NCBI GenBank assembly: GCA_017613485.1
Contig: JAGADS010000024.1
Span: forward strand, 1-9,392
Direction: 5' to 3'
Source: Treponema sp.
Lineage (GTDB): Bacteria > Spirochaetota > Spirochaetia > Treponematales > Treponemataceae
Length of the DNA: 9,392 bases
Below are positions 6,453 through 9,392 of the stretch, one piece after another. Each line of letters begins with the position of its first letter. Position 1 is the stretch's first letter. The notes beneath the pieces were generated by a model. The model had not been told where the DNA came from. It searched no databases and saw only the letters and a list, made by a program, of their open reading frames with translations. A program made the translations under genes and the position numbers.

Positions 6453-7450
6453 TGGAATTTGAAAACCCTACGGCATTTTTTCTTCTGATTCTCATACCTG
6501 TCTTTTTCTTCCTGCGCTATCTTAGACTGTTCAGGCCGATAACATTCCCGCTTACTCTTGGTGACTGGCACGGACATTATTTTAAGTGGAACAGCCCGGG
6601 ACGTACGGTGCTTGGAGTTGCGGCAGTTCTAAGTGCAGTTGCAGGATTTACATGTCTTGTCATTTCCTATGCCAATCCAGTAGTGCATCATCAGGATCGC
6701 GTGTATTCATCCCGTGGTGCTGATATTCTTTTTGTTCTGGATACGAGTCCTTCCATGGGTGCGAGGGATATGGCAGGAATGAGCCGTCTTCAGGCAGCTG
6801 TTCAGGCTATAAAGACACTTGAGGCAGAGAATACCGGAGACTGCGTGGGTCTTGTTGAGATGGCAAAAACTGCGGCGGTTTCGGTTCCTCCTACGATGGA
6901 CAGGGATGTTTTCTTTAAGAAGCTGGATTCCATTGTGATAGGAGAGATGGGAGACGGTACTGCAATAGGCAACGGTCTTTCATGTGCTGTTTTTCATCTG
7001 GTCCAGTCACGTTCCCCAAGAAAGGCAATTGTCCTTATTACTGACGGAGAAAACAATTCCGGGGTTGTTCAGCCTTATACAGCGGCACGTCTTGCAAAAG
7101 AAAAAAACATTTCGGTATATGTTCTTGGAATAGGCACAAAGGGAACGGTTCAGCTTGAGTACGTTGATCCTTTTACCGGAAAAATGTACCAGGGATTCCT
7201 TAACTCAGAATACGACAGCAAGGCTCTTTCTCAGATAGCGGCCGAGGCAGACGGAAAATTCTACGAGGTATCTTCAATCGGAGAACTTGCACAGGCTCTG
7301 GATGCGGTCGGACGTAACGAAAGCCTTGTTCAAAGCTATCATATAAAAAACACAGACAGGAAATACTATCACGTCTTTGTTTTCCTTGCGGCGGCATTAT
7401 TCCTTCTGTCTGTCATAATCCGTTCCGTATTCCTGCAGGAGGTGCTATGA
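6449..7450 (+). CDS. batA: BatA-like membrane von Willebrand A protein
   Basis: A 333-residue inner-membrane protein with two N-terminal helices (about 8-27 and 53-74), a VWA domain (about 90-290) and a C-terminal helix (308-328), the standard BatA/BatB plan. The MIDAS metal site looks complete: D98-x-S100-x-S102, Thr171 in GDGTAIG, and Asp199 in LITDGEN. Basic residues between helices 1 and 2 suggest that this loop is cytoplasmic and that the VWA domain faces the periplasm. The start ATG at 6449 forms an ATGA overlap with the preceding stop and lies 7 bases after AGGAG (6437-6441); an adjacent ATG at 6452 is less well spaced. The gene is named BatA rather than BatB because it comes first and has no TPR extension. 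Confidence 0.9.
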   Translation: MMEFENPTAFFLLILIPVFFFLRYLRLFRPITFPLTLGDWHGHYFKWNSPGRTVLGVAAVLSAVAGFTCLVISYANPVVHHQDRVYSSRGADILFVLDTSPSMGARDMAGMSRLQAAVQAIKTLEAENTGDCVGLVEMAKTAAVSVPPTMDRDVFFKKLDSIVIGEMGDGTAIGNGLSCAVFHLVQSRSPRKAIVLITDGENNSGVVQPYTAARLAKEKNISVYVLGIGTKGTVQLEYVDPFTGKMYQGFLNSEYDSKALSQIAAEADGKFYEVSSIGELAQALDAVGRNESLVQSYHIKNTDRKYYHVFVFLAAALFLLSVIIRSVFLQEVL

Positions 7451-9120
7451 ATTTCTCGATTGAACGGCCATGGGCTCTGTATCTCCTTCTTCTTCTGATT
7501 CCGTATGTCTATTTCATGACTTCGCGTTTTGCAAGGATAATGAAAAATCTTGGTCCTCATCGCTCGCTTGCAAAGGATTCGGCGGTGATTACCCGCACAA
7601 GATCAAGTTTTGTGCCAAGTACAATCCTCAGGTGCATTGCGTGGGTTATGCTTGTTCTGGGTGCGGCAGGAATATCATGGGGTGCGAATTATGTACCGGT
7701 ACAAAAGACAGGACGTGCTCTTTCTCTTGTTTTTGATATTTCCCACAGTATGGAGGCAGAGGATGCTCCTGGTGACATGACCCGCCTCAGGGCAGCTGCA
7801 GATTATGCAGACAGTCTTCTGGAGCATATTCCATATACATCGGTTTCCGTTGTGCTTGCAAAAGGTGAGGGTGTTGTTGCAATTCCGCTCACAGAGGACA
7901 TAGAAGCAGTAAGAACTTTGCTTTCTTCTCTTTCACCTAATCTTATGACTGCACAGGGAACATCCTTGGGCAAGGGAATACAGACAGCAATCAATTCTTT
8001 TCCCGTTCAATCCTCACAGTCTGGAACGATATGGCTTTTTACGGACGGAGAGGAAACAGACGGTTCACTTGCAGACGCACTGACTGATGCGATGAAATTT
8101 GGAATTCCAGTGTCAATCATCGGTTTCGGCTCAGAAAGGGAAATCTCGGTTACTGCTGGTGACGGAAAGACTCAGGTTAAAACCGCCTTGCGCTCAGATT
8201 CACTTGAAGAGACAATTGCACAGGTTAAGGAAAGGTTCATTCAGAAAGCAGGAGACTCACCTGTAATTCCTGATATTTTTTATGTGGATGCATCGGTTCT
8301 AGGGTCAGCAAACAAGGTGCTGGACAGCTTTGCAAAGAAAACAGGCGGCAGTTCATGGCAGAATCAGGTTTATGGCACAGAGGATGAGAATTCTGTTGTG
8401 TATGAGCTTGAGACAGTTGACCGCCACAATCTTTTCATTTTGCTTGCGATAGTTCTTATTGCCGCATCATTCATATTTGCAGAGCTTACCATACCTGTAT
8501 CATATCTCAAGAAAAAGAAGATAATGGCATCTTCCGTACTTGCCATGGCTTTTCTTTTTACCGGATGCTCAGACGATATTTCTGACGGTGCGAAGATTCT
8601 TTCTGGAAAACTGAACTGGAACCGCAAGAAATACCAGGAATCTGTCGCATCTTTCATGATTGTGTCTGAGAATGCAGAGGAAAGGGGAGACAGTTCCGTC
8701 AAGGATTACGCGCTCTATAATCTTGCTACGACATACCTGATGCAGAACGAGAACGAGGCGGCTGAGAAACGCTACAGTGAGATTTCTCCTGATGCAGATG
8801 ACAAAATCAGGTTCTCAACACTTTACAATCTGGGAATCCTGTCACATAGAAACGGAGACTATGCAAAAGCCGCTGACTATTTCAAAAAAGCTCTTTTAGT
8901 GGACAGTACCAACATAAACGCAAAGATAAATCTTGAATTATCACTCAACGAGGTTGAAACCCATGCACAAGTGCAGGAGCAGGTATTGACGCCTGTTACG
9001 CAGAATAATGATGAACCCAGTGCAGGTGAGAATTCACTGTATTCAACAATAAGGGAGGATGAACAAAACCGATGGAAAAACCAGCAGCAGGAAACAGAAA
9101 GCTCGGAATTGGATTATTAG
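7447..9120 (+). CDS. batB: BatB-BatC fusion: membrane VWA protein with TPR domain
   Basis: A 557-residue fusion. The BatB part has helices at about 10-24 and 60-79, a VWA domain (about 90-310) with MIDAS residues D97-x-S99-x-S101, Thr172 and Asp200, and a helix at 329-347. After a KKKK patch (355-358) comes a second hydrophobic stretch ending in FTGC (371-374), which looks like a lipoprotein signal peptide, then TPR-type helical repeats (about 380-495) and a charged tail. BatC is often a separate TPR protein, so this looks like a fusion in which the old BatC signal became an internal membrane segment; this places the TPRs in the periplasm. The internal ATG at residue 360 has only a weak ribosome site and would lack the lysines, so a separate BatC is unlikely. 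AGGAGG (7437-7442) precedes the start, with an ATGA overlap with batA. Confidence 0.9.
   Translation: MNFSIERPWALYLLLLLIPYVYFMTSRFARIMKNLGPHRSLAKDSAVITRTRSSFVPSTILRCIAWVMLVLGAAGISWGANYVPVQKTGRALSLVFDISHSMEAEDAPGDMTRLRAAADYADSLLEHIPYTSVSVVLAKGEGVVAIPLTEDIEAVRTLLSSLSPNLMTAQGTSLGKGIQTAINSFPVQSSQSGTIWLFTDGEETDGSLADALTDAMKFGIPVSIIGFGSEREISVTAGDGKTQVKTALRSDSLEETIAQVKERFIQKAGDSPVIPDIFYVDASVLGSANKVLDSFAKKTGGSSWQNQVYGTEDENSVVYELETVDRHNLFILLAIVLIAASFIFAELTIPVSYLKKKKIMASSVLAMAFLFTGCSDDISDGAKILSGKLNWNRKKYQESVASFMIVSENAEERGDSSVKDYALYNLATTYLMQNENEAAEKRYSEISPDADDKIRFSTLYNLGILSHRNGDYAKAADYFKKALLVDSTNINAKINLELSLNEVETHAQVQEQVLTPVTQNNDEPSAGENSLYSTIREDEQNRWKNQQQETESSELDY
9052..9058 (+). promoter_or_regulatory. 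Internal ribosome binding site for the BatD-like gene
   Basis: AGGGAGG lies inside the end of the BatB-BatC gene, 13 bases before the ATG at 9072. The spacing is long, so ribosomes ending at 9120 may also re-initiate. An ATG at 9059 directly abuts the motif, but its frame gives a short product without a recognisable domain, so it is not preferred. Confidence 0.45.
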
Positions 9121-9392
9121 TCCTCTTTATCATAATGTTGCTGCCTGTTTATCGGGCACAGAAAGCTGATGCTCTCTCATGGGCTTATGTTCAGAGCCTA
9201 AGGTTCAAGAAAGTGGAGAAGTATTTTTATACTGCCACTGACTGTTCATTTTCACTGACAATAGAAAATGTTCCTCCCGAGAAAGTGATTGTGTCGGTAA
9301 ATGATGTGCCTGAGGGTGTAAGCTTTGTGGGATCCAACAAGATAACCTACATGCCGTATACAAATGCCTCCAGCGAACAGTACGGAACCAAC
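9072..9392 (+). CDS. batD: BatD-like exported protein, 5' part only
   Basis: The first 107 residues of a protein cut by the window edge. A basic N terminus and hydrophobic segment (about 11-27) form a signal peptide or anchor. The mature part begins near residue 28 and shows beta-rich sequence, including FSLTIENVPPEKV (60-72) and PEGVSFVGSN (80-89), typical of the Ig-like N-terminal repeats of BatD proteins. BatD normally follows BatC, which supports the name. An in-frame TGA at 9060 rules out a start further upstream. The gene overlaps the BatB-BatC reading frame by 49 bases in another frame, which is long for this operon. C-terminal features, such as the expected membrane helix, are outside the window. 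Confidence 0.65.
   Translation, partial: MEKPAAGNRKLGIGLLVLFIIMLLPVYRAQKADALSWAYVQSLRFKKVEKYFYTATDCSFSLTIENVPPEKVIVSVNDVPEGVSFVGSNKITYMPYTNASSEQYGTN

Noticed and set aside
8524..9120. Separate batC gene starting at the internal ATG
   Set aside because: It has only a weak purine-rich ribosome site and would lack the lysines needed for a normal signal peptide, while the frame is continuous from batB.
1..9392. CRISPR array, tRNA, rRNA, IS element or phage genes
   Set aside because: No regularly spaced repeats, cloverleaf-like sequences, transposase or phage proteins were seen on either strand.

Overview
The window looks like chromosomal DNA from an anaerobic spirochaete, most likely a Treponema or close relative. 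This is inferred from three things: a moderately AT-rich composition, a SUMF1-type lipoprotein of the kind common in treponemes, and a complete-looking Bat (Bacteroides aerotolerance-type) operon of the spirochaete layout. No rRNA or species marker is present, so the genus is not certain.

Layout. Positions 1-173 are a gene-poor left edge with a strong plus-strand intrinsic terminator (117-166), which probably closes a gene lying just outside the window. On the minus strand, 174-2303 encodes a 709-residue single-chain ECF transporter energizing module: two ABC ATPase domains fused to an EcfT-like membrane domain, with no substrate-binding S component in view. Upstream of it on the same strand (2455-3312) is a SUMF1/formylglycine-generating-enzyme-fold lipoprotein that lacks the catalytic cysteines. 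The 151 bp between these genes holds a compact GC-rich block of nested inverted repeats (2341-2446) that resembles a dispersed repeat.

A divergent intergenic region (3313-3493) follows. It carries an extended -10 promoter for the lipoprotein and a good sigma70-type promoter for the rightward operon; two near-identical direct repeats bracket the -10 box of the latter.

The right two thirds (3494 to the end) form one tightly packed plus-strand operon: MoxR-type AAA+ ATPase, DUF58 von Willebrand A-like protein, an exported single-pass membrane protein of unnamed family, BatA (membrane VWA), a BatB-BatC fusion (membrane VWA plus TPR domain), and the start of a BatD-like exported protein cut by the window edge. 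Gaps are 12 bp, 1 bp, then overlaps of 4, 4 and 49 bp, so co-translation is likely. From what is known of these families, MoxR is thought to act as a chaperone-like ATPase on VWA-domain partners, while BatA/B/C/D form an inner-membrane/periplasmic assembly linked to stress or oxygen tolerance. The molecular substrate is not established, and nothing in this sequence settles it.
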